Positions 1-9,044 are shown, numbered from the stretch's first letter. The stretch is DNA of 64,000 nucleotides from JBGPQJ01 sp963829485 (GCA_963829485.1 CAWHIK010000004.1:124001-188000), one strand, 5' to 3'. The notes: a model not told the origin generated them from the letters alone. Numbers and translations are program-made.

Positions 1-2
1 AT

Positions 3-83
3 CTTGGCCGGGGAGCACTGGTGACTGCATTGATGTTTCTTGTTTTCGGCTTGATAATCCGTTCGCGTAAGAAGAGACCATGA
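3..83 (+). CDS. C-terminal end of an unidentified membrane protein (partial)
   Basis: Frame 3 is open from the left edge to a TGA at 81-83 and encodes about 26 residues: a hydrophobic stretch (ALVTALMFLVFGLIIR) followed by a basic tail (RSRKKRP). This looks like a last transmembrane helix with positive-inside residues. The stop lies one base before the ATG of pth, so the two genes are probably co-transcribed and translationally coupled. The rest of the gene is outside the window, so no family can be named. It could in principle be a chance open frame, but the coupling to pth argues for a real gene end. Confidence 0.45.
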   Translation, partial: LGRGALVTALMFLVFGLIIRSRKKRP

Positions 84-84
84 G

Positions 85-672
85 ATGACCGATAACCTGA
101 CATTTCTCATCGTGGGGCTGGGCAATCCCGGTCGCGATTATAAAGAAAACCGGCATAATGTTGGATACATGCTGGTCGACCGTCTTGCGGTCCGTCTTAA
201 CGCGCGGAATATGAAAGTTCAATCCAAGGCGATTGTCATTTCAACCCATTGGGAGGGATGCAAGCTTCTTTTAGCCAAGCCTCAAACCTACATGAATTTG
301 TCCGGCACATCGATTCAGGGATTGCTCCATTTTTACAAACTGCCGCTTGATAACCTGCTTGTCGCTCACGATGACCTTGATCTGCCGTTTGGCGCACTTC
401 GCATTCGACCCGGGGGTGGACCAGGAGGACAGAGGGGTGTGGAAGATACTATTTCCCGCCTTGGTACTCAGGATTTTGCCAGACTGCGCATAGGTATCGA
501 TAGGCCGCCGGGCAGGATGGACCCTGCAAATTACGTATTGCAAGATTTTCCCTCACGTGACCTGATCGCCCTTTCACAGATTCTGGATCGGGCAGCAAAT
601 TCTGCTCAAACGTGGATAAGAGAAGGATTGATCTCTGCCATGAATAAATTTAATGGCTCGATCATAATTTAA
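85..672 (+). CDS. pth: Peptidyl-tRNA hydrolase Pth
   Basis: Cytosolic hydrolase that releases tRNA from peptidyl-tRNA dropped by stalled ribosomes. The 195-residue length is typical. Family motifs are in order: GLGNPG (11-16, Asn14), RHNVG (catalytic His24), KPQTYMNLSG (Asn71), HDDLDLPFG (Asp96/97) and RLRIGIDRP. The usual GGHGGHNG loop reads GGPGGQRG here (112-119), so the positions equal to E. coli His113/Asn114 are Gln116/Arg117. I recall similar substitutions in Chloroflexota sequences but cannot verify that here. The ATG overlaps the upstream gene region by one spacer base, and mfd follows 41 bases downstream, so a housekeeping operon is likely. Confidence 0.95.
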   Translation: MTDNLTFLIVGLGNPGRDYKENRHNVGYMLVDRLAVRLNARNMKVQSKAIVISTHWEGCKLLLAKPQTYMNLSGTSIQGLLHFYKLPLDNLLVAHDDLDLPFGALRIRPGGGPGGQRGVEDTISRLGTQDFARLRIGIDRPPGRMDPANYVLQDFPSRDLIALSQILDRAANSAQTWIREGLISAMNKFNGSIII

Positions 673-713
673 ATTCGCATTTCACCTTCGTTTCGATAAC
701 GACCTCTCGATTT

Positions 714-3700
714 ATGAAATTCATCCTCGATAAGATACGCGCTTTCCATAAATATCAGGATTTCCTAAAAGCCGTCCATTCCAATACGCGGATGACCGGG
801 TTGGGTCTACCAAGGGCGGCGCGATTGCCCCTGGTTGGTTCCCTGCAGCTCGATCTGAACCGGCCGATTGTTCTGATCACCGACAGATCAGACCACGCCA
901 TATCATTGTTTGACGAACTGGCGTTTTGGGCGCCCGATTCCCCGCGATTATTATTTTCCGAACCCAATCCACTTTTTTACGAAGAAGCGGCGTGGGGCAG
1001 TTCCATTCGACGCGACCGTTTGTTGACTCTGGCAGCCCTCGCGCAGTATCACCTTCCCTTCGGCGAAAAACCGATCTCCCCTCCGATCATTGTTGCCAGC
1101 GCTCGTGCGGTGATGACCCTTACTCTTCCGCGGAGAGATTTCCTGAAAGCCTGCAAGCGCTTATCCGTGGGACAGGAGCTGAAGCCGGAAATCCTTCTTC
1201 GTCAATGGATCAGCTTCGGTTACCAGGTAGTGGACACCGTAGTCGAAGCTGGGCAGGTATCGCGGCGGGGGGGAATCCTGGATATCTGGGTGCCTACAGA
1301 GATTTACCCCTCCCGGTTGGATTTCTTTGGTGATGAGCTTGAGACAATTAGGCAGTTTGACCCTGCCACCCAGAGGACGCTATCCAGGCAGGATACCCTG
1401 TTGATAGTTCCAGCTCGAGAATTCATTCTTCCCGATTCCCTGCTGGAGGAAAAACTTCAACCTGAAGGTAAGGAATTATCAGAATTCCTCATTCCGGTTA
1501 TTTACAAAAACCCTGCCAATCTTTTGGATTATCTTCCTCAACATTCACTGGTGCTGGTGGATGACCTCGGTATGATCGAGAGCATGGTTAATGAGGTGGA
1601 GGAACAAGCGGTCAGCTTCAAGCAGGAGTGCATTGAAGAAGATACTCTGCCTGCCGATTTCCCGGTCCCCTACGTGACCTGGTCTGAGCTGGTCGATAAC
1701 ATTCAGAACAATCCCTGGTATGAGTTGGGGCACTCCACCGAAACAGACGACGCTGCCGGCGAAACACTGGCAGCCTTATTCGGGCATTGCCAGCGCTTTG
1801 GAGGACATCTTAAGCCTTTCATCGAGAAGATAAATGAAATCGTCAAAGCCGGTGAGACGATCCTTATTGTCTCTCGGCAGTCAGAGCGCTTGCGGGAGTT
1901 ATGGGCGGAATCGGTTTTTTATCAAGAGAGCGCAGAAAACCTTCTTTTTATTGAGGCAAGTCTCTCTGAGGGATTCATTCTTAATGACCTGCATGTCATA
2001 ACTGATTCGGAAGTATTCGGCTGGGAACGGCCTCAACCTCGGGCACGTCAGAAACCGTCAGCAGAAGCACCTGAGGCATTATTCGCCGACTTGCGTCAGG
2101 GCGATCTGGTGGTTCACATCGATCATGGCATTGGACGTTATGGCGGGCTTGTGCAGCGGACGCTCGAGGGCCACGAACGCGAGTACCTCGCCGTTGAATA
2201 CGATGAAGGAGATATGGTCTTCGTTCCGGTGCACCAGGCCGACCGGCTGACGAGGTATATCGGTTCAGACGGTGGGACTCCATCCCTGTCCAGGCTGGGA
2301 GGCGCTGATTGGGCATCGACCAAATCACGGGTGAGGGAAGCGGTCCAACAGATCGCCGAGGAGTTGCTTGATTTATACGCGCGAAGGCATGTCTCCCAAG
2401 GTTATGCATTTAAATCGGATACCGCCTGGCAAAAAGAACTGGAAGACAGCTTTCCATATATCGAGACCGATGACCAGGTGCAGGCTATCCGTGACATCAA
2501 GAAGGATATGGAATCACCCCGCCCCATGGACCGGCTTCTATGCGGCGATGTTGGGTATGGAAAGACGGAAGTGGCTTTGCGGGCTGCTTTCAAAGCGGTC
2601 ATGGACGGGCGTCAGGTGGCGATCCTGGTGCCGACAACGGTCCTTGCTCAACAGCATTATGAGACTTTCAAGCAAAGATTAGCCGCCTACCCGGTATCAG
2701 TGGAAATGCTATCCCGTTTCCGCACGCATCGGGAGCAGACGGAAATCTTGCGTTCTTTGCTGCTCGGTCAGGTCGATATCGTTATCGGCACTCACCGGTT
2801 GATCTCGCAGGACGTTGAATTCAAAGATCTAGGGCTTGTCATCATCGATGAGGAACAGCGGTTTGGCGTTACGCACAAGGAACACCTCAAGAAGCTTCGA
2901 ACGGAAGTGGATGTACTGACGTTAACGGCCACACCGATTCCCCGCACTTTATACATGGCATTGACTGGCGTGAGGGACATCTCGAACCTTAACACGCCGC
3001 CGGAGGAACGCCTTCCGATCATCACTCACGTCGGTCCCTATTCCCAGCGGCTTGTTCGCCAGGCAATCCTCCGCGAGTTGGAGCGGGGCGGGCAGATCTT
3101 CTTCGTCCATAACCGGGTCCAGACCATCCACTCCATGAAGATGCATCTTGAGAAGCTGGTCCCCGAAGCGAAGATCGGAATTGGCCATGGTCAGATGCAT
3201 GAGACCGACCTGGCTGCCGTCATGCACCAGTTCAACGAGGGCGAAATCGATATCCTGCTTTCAACGACGATCATCGAATCGGGGTTGGATATTCCGAATG
3301 CGAACACCCTGATCGTCGACAGGGCGGATACATTTGGGCTGGCGCAGTTATACCAGTTGCGAGGTCGTGTCGGGCGGGGCGCGGTTCGGGCTTACGCCTA
3401 TTTTTTCAGGCACCGTAAGCGTCCACCCACCATCGACGGGCAGGAGCGGCTGGAGGTCATCGCTGAAAATTCCCAGCTGGGAGCCGGTTATTCCATCGCC
3501 ATGAGGGACCTGGAGATTCGCGGCGCTGGTGAGCTTCTAGGGACGCGCCAATCCGGTCATATCGCCAGCGTCGGATTTCATCTCTACACGCGGATGCTTG
3601 CGGCTGCAGTCAAATCAATTCGCAAGGCTACTGCATTTGCAGTCGAAAGCGGTCAAGCGGCAGGCACACAAGCGCTCGAGGCATTGGCGCAAGTCCCCCG

Positions 3701-4190
3701 ATCTTTGCTGGATATTGAAATAAAAGAGCCGGTGACGGTGGATTTGCCATTGGCTGTGGGAATTCCCCGCCCGTACATCCCGAACCAGGACCTTCGCTTG
3801 CGCCTCTACAGGCGGCTTGCCAGCCTGCGCGATGAAAGCGAGATCGATGCCCTGGCGGCTGAATTCGGCGACCGGTTTGGGCCATTTCCGGAAATGGTCC
3901 AAAATTTGTTTTACCAGATGCGAGTCAAGCTTCGAGCGGATGCCGCCGGTCTGACGTCGATCAGCGCAGAAGGTGGTCAGCTTGTCTTGAGATTCCCGGC
4001 ACTTTCGGAAGGGATGGCGGCGCGTTCACTCCCGGATCTGGGTCCCCAGGTGCGAGGCGGAAAGAATGCGTATTGGTGTACTTTTCTTAAGAATGACGAT
4101 TGGATGGATCGATTGCTGGATGTTTTGGATAAGATAAAAGACCGTACGGTGGAAATATCCGACATTAAATTGCTGCCGTCCGGCGGATAA
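714..4190 (+). CDS. mfd: Transcription-repair coupling factor Mfd
   Basis: DNA translocase that removes RNA polymerase stalled at lesions and recruits UvrA. The 1158 residues cover the full family architecture: an N-terminal UvrB-homology region, a CarD-like RNA-polymerase interaction domain near 460-530 (GDLVVHIDHGIGRYGG), a RecG-like helicase core and a C-terminal TRCF domain. Visible motifs are Walker A GDVGYGKTE (about 610), the DEEQ box (IIDEEQRFG, about 710), TATPIPRT and the motif VI stretch QLRGRVGRG. There is no frameshift. It follows pth closely and is followed by an unrelated metabolic gene with its own promoter-like sequence. uvrB lies 2 kb further on, so two nucleotide-excision-repair genes cluster here. 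Confidence 0.97.
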   Translation: MKFILDKIRAFHKYQDFLKAVHSNTRMTGLGLPRAARLPLVGSLQLDLNRPIVLITDRSDHAISLFDELAFWAPDSPRLLFSEPNPLFYEEAAWGSSIRRDRLLTLAALAQYHLPFGEKPISPPIIVASARAVMTLTLPRRDFLKACKRLSVGQELKPEILLRQWISFGYQVVDTVVEAGQVSRRGGILDIWVPTEIYPSRLDFFGDELETIRQFDPATQRTLSRQDTLLIVPAREFILPDSLLEEKLQPEGKELSEFLIPVIYKNPANLLDYLPQHSLVLVDDLGMIESMVNEVEEQAVSFKQECIEEDTLPADFPVPYVTWSELVDNIQNNPWYELGHSTETDDAAGETLAALFGHCQRFGGHLKPFIEKINEIVKAGETILIVSRQSERLRELWAESVFYQESAENLLFIEASLSEGFILNDLHVITDSEVFGWERPQPRARQKPSAEAPEALFADLRQGDLVVHIDHGIGRYGGLVQRTLEGHEREYLAVEYDEGDMVFVPVHQADRLTRYIGSDGGTPSLSRLGGADWASTKSRVREAVQQIAEELLDLYARRHVSQGYAFKSDTAWQKELEDSFPYIETDDQVQAIRDIKKDMESPRPMDRLLCGDVGYGKTEVALRAAFKAVMDGRQVAILVPTTVLAQQHYETFKQRLAAYPVSVEMLSRFRTHREQTEILRSLLLGQVDIVIGTHRLISQDVEFKDLGLVIIDEEQRFGVTHKEHLKKLRTEVDVLTLTATPIPRTLYMALTGVRDISNLNTPPEERLPIITHVGPYSQRLVRQAILRELERGGQIFFVHNRVQTIHSMKMHLEKLVPEAKIGIGHGQMHETDLAAVMHQFNEGEIDILLSTTIIESGLDIPNANTLIVDRADTFGLAQLYQLRGRVGRGAVRAYAYFFRHRKRPPTIDGQERLEVIAENSQLGAGYSIAMRDLEIRGAGELLGTRQSGHIASVGFHLYTRMLAAAVKSIRKATAFAVESGQAAGTQALEALAQVPRSLLDIEIKEPVTVDLPLAVGIPRPYIPNQDLRLRLYRRLASLRDESEIDALAAEFGDRFGPFPEMVQNLFYQMRVKLRADAAGLTSISAEGGQLVLRFPALSEGMAARSLPDLGPQVRGGKNAYWCTFLKNDDWMDRLLDVLDKIKDRTVEISDIKLLPSGG

Positions 4191-4209
4191 AACAAAAAAT
4201 TGCAGAGCA

Positions 4210-4236
4210 TTGATTAAAAGTATTTTCGCCTATAAT
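4210..4236 (+). promoter_or_regulatory. Candidate sigma-70 promoter for the ornithine cyclodeaminase-family gene
   Basis: TTGATT at 4210-4215 and a perfect TATAAT at 4231-4236, separated by 15 bases, which is shorter than ideal. It lies in the short gap after mfd and about 30 bases before a strong ribosome binding site (GGAGG, 4259-4263) for the ATG at 4268. Confidence 0.4.
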
Positions 4237-4267
4237 TGTTAAATTCTCGTGTTTATTTGGAGGAGTC

Positions 4268-5242
4268 ATGGCGGACAATAAGATCCTGTATCTTTCACGC
4301 GCTGATGTTGAATCGGTCAATCTCGAGATGACCACCATTATTAAATTACTTGAACAGGCATTCCTGGACAAGGGGCAGGGAAAAGTGGAAATGCCTCCGA
4401 AGCCCGGCATTCACACCATGCCCGACGCATTCATCCATGCGATGCCGGCTTTTATTCCATCCATGAAATCCGCCGGTATAAAATGGGTCAGCGGCTATCC
4501 TGAAAACTTCCGCCGGGGACTTCCGTACATTACAGGTCTGTTGGTGCTCAATGATGTTGAGACGGGTATCCCGTATGCTGTCATGGATTGTACGTGGATC
4601 ACGGCGTACCGTACCGGTGCAGCCTCCGCCCTGGCGGCCAAATACCTGGCAAATCCCGGGAGTGAAGTGGCAGGCATCCTGGCGTGCGGCGTTCAGGGAC
4701 GGACAAATCTCGAAGCGCTTTCCTGTGTGTTTAAGATCAAGCGAGTCTATGCCTATGATATTAGGTCGGATGTCCAGACAGTCTACGCCAAAGAAATGTC
4801 AGATAAGCTGGGGCTGGAAATCGTCGGTGTTTTGGATCCCAGGCAGGCTGTGGTGGAATCGGATTTGGTCGTAACGTCTGGACCCATCTTGAAGCACCCA
4901 AAGCCGACGATCGAAAAGGGTTGGATGAAGCCCGGTTCCTTCGCCTCGGCGGTGGACTTCGATTCGTACTTCACCGGTACCGCCATGGGGCAAATGGACC
5001 GGATTTCAACGGATGACCATGCCCAATTCCAATACTATAAGTCGGTGGGATATTTTCAGCAGACTCCGGATCCCTACGCGGACTTGGGTGAGCTGGTTGC
5101 GGGGTTGAAGCCGGGGCGGAAGGACGAAAAGGAAAGGACTTTGGCCATCAACCTGGGGCTTGCCATGGATGATATGGCTGTTGCTCCTGAAATCTACCGG
5201 CGCGCGAAAGAAAAAGGACTTGGAACCACCCTCTCGCTTTAG
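4268..5242 (+). CDS. Ornithine cyclodeaminase / mu-crystallin family protein
   Basis: 324 residues, the normal size for this NAD(P)-dependent family, which includes ornithine cyclodeaminase, alanine dehydrogenase of the archaeal type and imine reductases. Visible family features: KWVSGYPENF near 70, an arginine-rich TAYRTGAASALAAKYL segment, a dinucleotide-binding turn in the form GVQGRTNLEAL (about 137-147, where many members have GxGxQA), and DLVVTSGP. Family members act on amino or imino acids in the cytosol; the substrate cannot be told from the sequence. It begins after a GGAGG site with good spacing. The stop is 12 bases before the lipoprotein ATG, so the two could share a transcript. 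Confidence 0.8.
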   Translation: MADNKILYLSRADVESVNLEMTTIIKLLEQAFLDKGQGKVEMPPKPGIHTMPDAFIHAMPAFIPSMKSAGIKWVSGYPENFRRGLPYITGLLVLNDVETGIPYAVMDCTWITAYRTGAASALAAKYLANPGSEVAGILACGVQGRTNLEALSCVFKIKRVYAYDIRSDVQTVYAKEMSDKLGLEIVGVLDPRQAVVESDLVVTSGPILKHPKPTIEKGWMKPGSFASAVDFDSYFTGTAMGQMDRISTDDHAQFQYYKSVGYFQQTPDPYADLGELVAGLKPGRKDEKERTLAINLGLAMDDMAVAPEIYRRAKEKGLGTTLSL

Positions 5243-5254
5243 CTCAGGTTGAGT

Positions 5255-6091
5255 ATGAAAATTGCCCGATGGGCTGCCTTGTGCGTTGTCGTATTGTTCC
5301 TGCTGGTTTCCTGCAATCTTCCCAGGGGAACCCCTGAATCGACATTGGATCCGAACCTGGTGGCCACCATCGTGGAGGAGACGTTAGCTGGATTTGCATC
5401 TCCTATGGTTGCAATGTCTCCAACTGTCGCCCCGCTTCCGGATGCAACTCCTACCGTTAAATCCAGCTCGACACCGGTTACCAGCAAGGTGACCGGCAAA
5501 GTCTGTTTCCCGAAATCGGGAAGAGCAGATATGCGCGCTTTTTTTCAGGAGACGGATCGGGGCACTGTCTCTGAGCTGGCAATCAGCGCGAGTTCCAACG
5601 AATACGAAATCACACTGGATCCTGGCAATTACATGGCCTATGTTTGGTTGACGGATTTCTCTTTTGGCGGAATGTATTCCACTGGTACATCGCCGGCAGT
5701 CTTTTCGATTTTCCCCGGCGAGACGACATCTGGAATTGACCTTTGCGATTGGAACAATGGTCCCTTTGATGTACCTTATCCTCCTGGGTATGAACCGCAG
5801 CAGACGACCGGCAGCATCAGCGGATCAATAACTTATCCATACGGGGATATTCCGCAACTGACCGTTGTTGCTTACAGCAAATCCACTCCGTATTGGTACT
5901 GGGTGGGTACGGCACAAGGGCAGAGTTTTTTCACGATCAGCGGACTCCCGCCGGGTAATTACCAGGTCGTGGCCTATGATGGATCCAATCGTGCGGGAGG
6001 TTCTCCGGTGGTCTTGGTCAAGGCAGGGGACGCTGCATCTGCGAATGTCACGGATTGGGGTGGCTCCTATCCCGCGAATCCGCTAAAGTAG
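5255..6091 (+). CDS. Secreted lipoprotein with carboxypeptidase-regulatory-like repeats
   Basis: A signal peptide with lipobox LLVSC places the lipidated Cys near residue 20, so the protein is anchored on the outer face of the membrane. A Thr/Ser/Pro-rich linker follows, then two beta-sandwich-like segments (NYMAYVWLTDFSF and ISGLPPGNYQVVAYD) that resemble the carboxypeptidase regulatory / SdrB-like fold used to extend surface proteins. No catalytic domain is visible, so a binding or structural role is inferred. I prefer the ATG at 5255 (CAGG at 5245-5248, 6-base spacing) over the in-frame TTG at 5249. Function unknown. Confidence 0.7.
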   Translation: MKIARWAALCVVVLFLLVSCNLPRGTPESTLDPNLVATIVEETLAGFASPMVAMSPTVAPLPDATPTVKSSSTPVTSKVTGKVCFPKSGRADMRAFFQETDRGTVSELAISASSNEYEITLDPGNYMAYVWLTDFSFGGMYSTGTSPAVFSIFPGETTSGIDLCDWNNGPFDVPYPPGYEPQQTTGSISGSITYPYGDIPQLTVVAYSKSTPYWYWVGTAQGQSFFTISGLPPGNYQVVAYDGSNRAGGSPVVLVKAGDAASANVTDWGGSYPANPLK

Positions 6092-6133
6092 GATCAGTCC
6101 CAGGTCATTTTGATGAGATTGAAATTATTCCGA

Positions 6134-6149
6134 CCAGAATGCATTCTGG
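6134..6149. repeat. 16-bp perfect palindrome upstream of uvrB
   Basis: CCAGAATGCATTCTGG is fully self-complementary. It lies 42 bases after the lipoprotein stop and overlaps the position where a -35 element of the uvrB promoter would sit. It could be an operator or part of a weak hairpin terminator; a short T-poor tail argues against a classic terminator. Confidence 0.45.
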
Positions 6150-6178
6150 CATTTCTACCGTCTTTGGTGTAAAATATA

Positions 6179-6190
6179 GAACGAGTGTTC
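6179..6190. promoter_or_regulatory. Candidate LexA/SOS box of the GAACN4GTTC type before uvrB
   Basis: GAACGAGTGTTC matches the Gram-positive (DinR/LexA) SOS box core GAAC-RNRY-GTTC exactly. It starts three bases after a -10-like TAAAAT (6170-6175), with a possible -35 CTGGCA at 6146-6151, so a repressor bound here would block transcription of uvrB. uvrB is a classic SOS gene, which makes the match more credible. lexA itself is not in the window. Confidence 0.65.
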
Positions 6191-6221
6191 TCTTTCCTAA
6201 ATCTCCTCAGGACAACTAATA

Positions 6222-8279
6222 ATGGAATTCAAACTTCAAGCTCCGTTTATACCGACCGGTGATCAGCCTGAAGCCATCCGACAACTTGTGGATGGGGTGA
6301 ATCGCGGCATGCGTCACCAGGTGCTTCTGGGCGCCACGGGAACTGGCAAGACCTATACGGTCGCATCTGTCATCCAGCAGTTACAGAAGCCGGCGTTGAT
6401 CATGGCGCACAACAAAACACTCGCCGCGCAGCTGTATTCCGAGTTTAGGGAATTTTTCCCCGAGAATGCCGTCGAATACTTCGTTTCGTATTATGACTAT
6501 TACCAGCCTGAAGCCTACGTGCCGAGAAATGATCTGTTCATCGAGAAGGAAACTCAGATCAACGAGGAGATCGAGCGGCTGCGTTTGGCTGCCACCACCT
6601 CGCTGATGTCCCGGCGTGATGTGATCATCGTGGCCTCCGTTTCCTGCATTTATGGGCTTGGCAGCCCGGAGGAATTTGGACGAGGGGCAGTGTCCCTCAA
6701 GGTGGGAGAAATTTACCGGCGTAATGCACTCATGCGGCAGTTGATCGAAGGTCACTATCAGCGGAATGACATGGAATTGCGCCCCGGCACCTTCCGTGTT
6801 CGAGGGGACACTCTCGAGTTGATCCCGGCGTACCTGGATAAACGCGGATTCAGGGTGTCCTTTTTTGGCGATGAAGTTGAGCGCATTATGGAGTTCGATC
6901 CGCTGACCGGTGAGATCTATACGGAACCCGATCAAATTGAGATTTATCCTGCCAAGCATTACATCACCCAGGAGGAAAAGCTCAAGGAAGCGATTGTCGA
7001 AATTGAGGCGGAACTAAATGAGCGCATTGCAAACTTTAAGGCAAATGATAAATTACTGGAAGCTCAGCGCATCGAGCAGCGCACACGATACGACCTGGAA
7101 ATGCTCAAGGAGGTGGGGTATTGTTCGGGTGTCGAAAACTACTCGCGCCACCTGGACCGCCGCGAACCCGGTACCCACCCCTGGACGTTGATCGATTTTC
7201 TTCCCAGCGATTATCTGCTCATCCTTGACGAGAGCCACATGACTGTTCCCCAATGCCGGGGAATGTATAACGGCGACCGCTCGCGCAAGGAGACTCTCGT
7301 CGAGTATGGATTCCGCCTCCCATCGGCGCTGGATAACCGCCCGCTGAAGTTTACAGAATTTGAAAAGGTGATGGGGTCAACGATCTACACCTCTGCGACT
7401 CCCGGACCTTACGAGATGGAGCATGCGGAGCAGGTGGTCGAGCAGATCATCCGCCCGACCGGGCTGGTGGACCCCGAGGTGGAAGTCCGGCCAACCAAGG
7501 GACAGGTGGACGACCTCGTCAAAGAGATCAGGCTGAGGGTTGAAAAACAAGAGAGGATCCTTGTCACCACGCTTACAAAGCGGATGGCGGAGGATTTATC
7601 CGATTACTTGATGGAACTCGGACTTAAGGTCCATTACCTGCACTCTGAAGTTGAGACGCTTGAGCGGGTGGGAATCCTGCGCGACTTGCGGTTAGGCGTG
7701 TTCGATGTCATCGTCGGTATCAACCTGCTGCGCGAAGGACTCGATCTCCCCGAGGTGTCACTGGTGGCCATCCTCGATGCGGACAAGGAAGGCTTCCTTC
7801 GTTCTGGGACTGCGCTGATCCAAACAACAGGACGGGCAGCCCGGCACATCAACGGCCGGGTCATCATGTACGCAGACCGGATCACCAACTCCATGCGTTA
7901 TGCGATTGACGAGACTGACCGCCGCCGTGCCAAGCAGGTCAAATTTAATCAGGAACATGGGATCACACCGGTCAGCATCAGCAAGACCATCCGCGATATC
8001 ACCAATTCGCTCTCCGTGGAGGCGCGCGATTCGGCACGGACGCTGGGAGAATCGAAAGAGACGTACCGCGCTGGTAAACGCTCCGATGACATTTCGCGCA
8101 AGGAATTGGTGCATGTCATCTCGGAACTCGAGAAACAGATGAAGGAAGCAGCGAAGAACCTGGAATTCGAAAAGGCGGCCGCATTGCGGGATGAGATGTA
8201 CGAACTGAGAGCGATACTGGCCGACGATGAAAAACTAAAGCCCTGGGAGCGTTTAAAGCTGCTTTCCGGGGAAGAATAA
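6222..8279 (+). CDS. uvrB: Excinuclease ABC subunit UvrB
   Basis: Damage-verification helicase of nucleotide excision repair, 685 residues. Visible features: Walker A GATGTGKTYT (about 39-48), the damage-clamping beta-hairpin around YVSYYDYYQPEAY-type sequence (FVSYYDYYQPEAYVP, about 87-101), helicase motif II LDESHMTVPQ, the late motifs GINLLREGLDLPEV and TGRAARHINGRV, and a C-terminal UVR motif (about 635-670, LEKQMKEAAKNLEFEKAA) used for contact with UvrC. The ATG has weak upstream AG-rich sequence (CTCAGGAC). A strong hairpin terminator follows about 95 bases downstream. SOS control is suggested by the GAACN4GTTC box in the promoter. Confidence 0.98.
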   Translation: MEFKLQAPFIPTGDQPEAIRQLVDGVNRGMRHQVLLGATGTGKTYTVASVIQQLQKPALIMAHNKTLAAQLYSEFREFFPENAVEYFVSYYDYYQPEAYVPRNDLFIEKETQINEEIERLRLAATTSLMSRRDVIIVASVSCIYGLGSPEEFGRGAVSLKVGEIYRRNALMRQLIEGHYQRNDMELRPGTFRVRGDTLELIPAYLDKRGFRVSFFGDEVERIMEFDPLTGEIYTEPDQIEIYPAKHYITQEEKLKEAIVEIEAELNERIANFKANDKLLEAQRIEQRTRYDLEMLKEVGYCSGVENYSRHLDRREPGTHPWTLIDFLPSDYLLILDESHMTVPQCRGMYNGDRSRKETLVEYGFRLPSALDNRPLKFTEFEKVMGSTIYTSATPGPYEMEHAEQVVEQIIRPTGLVDPEVEVRPTKGQVDDLVKEIRLRVEKQERILVTTLTKRMAEDLSDYLMELGLKVHYLHSEVETLERVGILRDLRLGVFDVIVGINLLREGLDLPEVSLVAILDADKEGFLRSGTALIQTTGRAARHINGRVIMYADRITNSMRYAIDETDRRRAKQVKFNQEHGITPVSISKTIRDITNSLSVEARDSARTLGESKETYRAGKRSDDISRKELVHVISELEKQMKEAAKNLEFEKAAALRDEMYELRAILADDEKLKPWERLKLLSGEE

Positions 8280-8373
8280 ATCCTTGGAAGAAAAATTATA
8301 GGGTGGGTTACTAAACCGCCAGACGTTTAAATTCATGAAGATGTCAGGCTTGAAATCAGCCTACCTGTTGCTC

Positions 8374-8421
8374 AAAAAGGGAGTGCGTACCGGTAAATTT
8401 ACCAGCGCGCACTCCCTTTTT
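8374..8421 (+). terminator. Intrinsic terminator after uvrB
   Basis: A perfect 14-bp stem (8374-8387 with 8408-8421, AAAAAGGGAGTGCG and its complement) whose loop holds a second small palindrome GGTAAATTTACC, followed by a T-rich tail. It would stop uvrB transcription before the secreted-protein gene. Confidence 0.85.
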
Positions 8422-8519
8422 CTTTCATTTATTTTGTTGGTCCCTTTATGAAATCTTTACACAGACAGGCTATGATGAGTGCAGTAAGACAACTTCAAAT
8501 ATAACAAAAGGAGAACAAA

Positions 8520-8981
8520 ATGAAGAAAATTGTTGTTACAAGTTTGCTCATCGTTGTCGCGCTTGCTGTGTTTACGACCGGAGCCGCTTTCGCTCAGGAC
8601 GAACAGCCACCGTTCGCTCCCCAGGGTCGCATGCACGGCGGGGGCGAAGGACCATTGCACGACTTCATGGTCGAAGCGCTGGCTGATGCCCTTGGGATGG
8701 ATGCGGCAGAGCTGGAAACCCGGCTTGAGGGTGGCGAAACTGCGTATCAGGTTGCTCTTGCTCAGGGTATTGCCGCAGAGGAAATTCCTGCTTTGCTGAG
8801 TACCGCTCGAGCCAAAGCGCTTGATTCAGCTGTGTCAGCTGGAGTCATAACCCAGGAGCAGGCTGACTGGATGAATTCCCGCGGATTTGGCCGAGGCGGT
8901 GGAATGGGAACCGGCGCCTGCGATGGTACGGGTAGGTCTCCGATGCGCGGCGGTGGACGCTGGCAGCAAACGATCCCATAA
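8520..8981 (+). CDS. Small secreted Gly-rich protein with a helical repeat, function unknown
   Basis: 153 residues starting after AAAGGAG (8507-8513). Residues 1-25 are a typical Sec signal peptide ending FTTGAAFAQ. The mature part has a helical segment (DFMVEALADALGMDAAELETRL, then YQVALAQGIAAEEIPALL) of a type seen in small secreted proteins of Chloroflexota and Firmicutes, where short helices repeat the theme LGM-x-ELxxxL. The C-terminus is Gly/Arg/Met-rich (GRGGGMGTGACDGTG), which hints at metal or surface binding but is not diagnostic. It is flanked by terminators on both sides, so it is monocistronic. I cannot assign a function. Confidence 0.7.
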   Translation: MKKIVVTSLLIVVALAVFTTGAAFAQDEQPPFAPQGRMHGGGEGPLHDFMVEALADALGMDAAELETRLEGGETAYQVALAQGIAAEEIPALLSTARAKALDSAVSAGVITQEQADWMNSRGFGRGGGMGTGACDGTGRSPMRGGGRWQQTIP

Positions 8982-8998
8982 CATGAAGGTGGGAATCT

Positions 8999-9044
8999 AA
9001 TAATAATCGCAGGGATGGGAAATTCCATCCCTGCGATTATTATT
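8999..9044. terminator. Bidirectional terminator between convergent genes
   Basis: A perfect 20-bp stem (8999-9018 with 9025-9044) with a 6-base loop, AT-rich at its base so that each strand ends in a U-rich tract. It serves the plus-strand secreted protein and the minus-strand histidine phosphatase. The phosphatase stop codon (9040-9042) lies inside the right arm. Confidence 0.9.

Noticed and set aside
55..84. Promoter directly before pth
   Set aside because: The stretch is coding sequence of the upstream gene end, and no -35/-10 pair of good quality was found.
6381..6959. Open frame of about 192 codons on the minus strand
   Set aside because: Lies within uvrB, whose protein is complete and conserved in the other strand.
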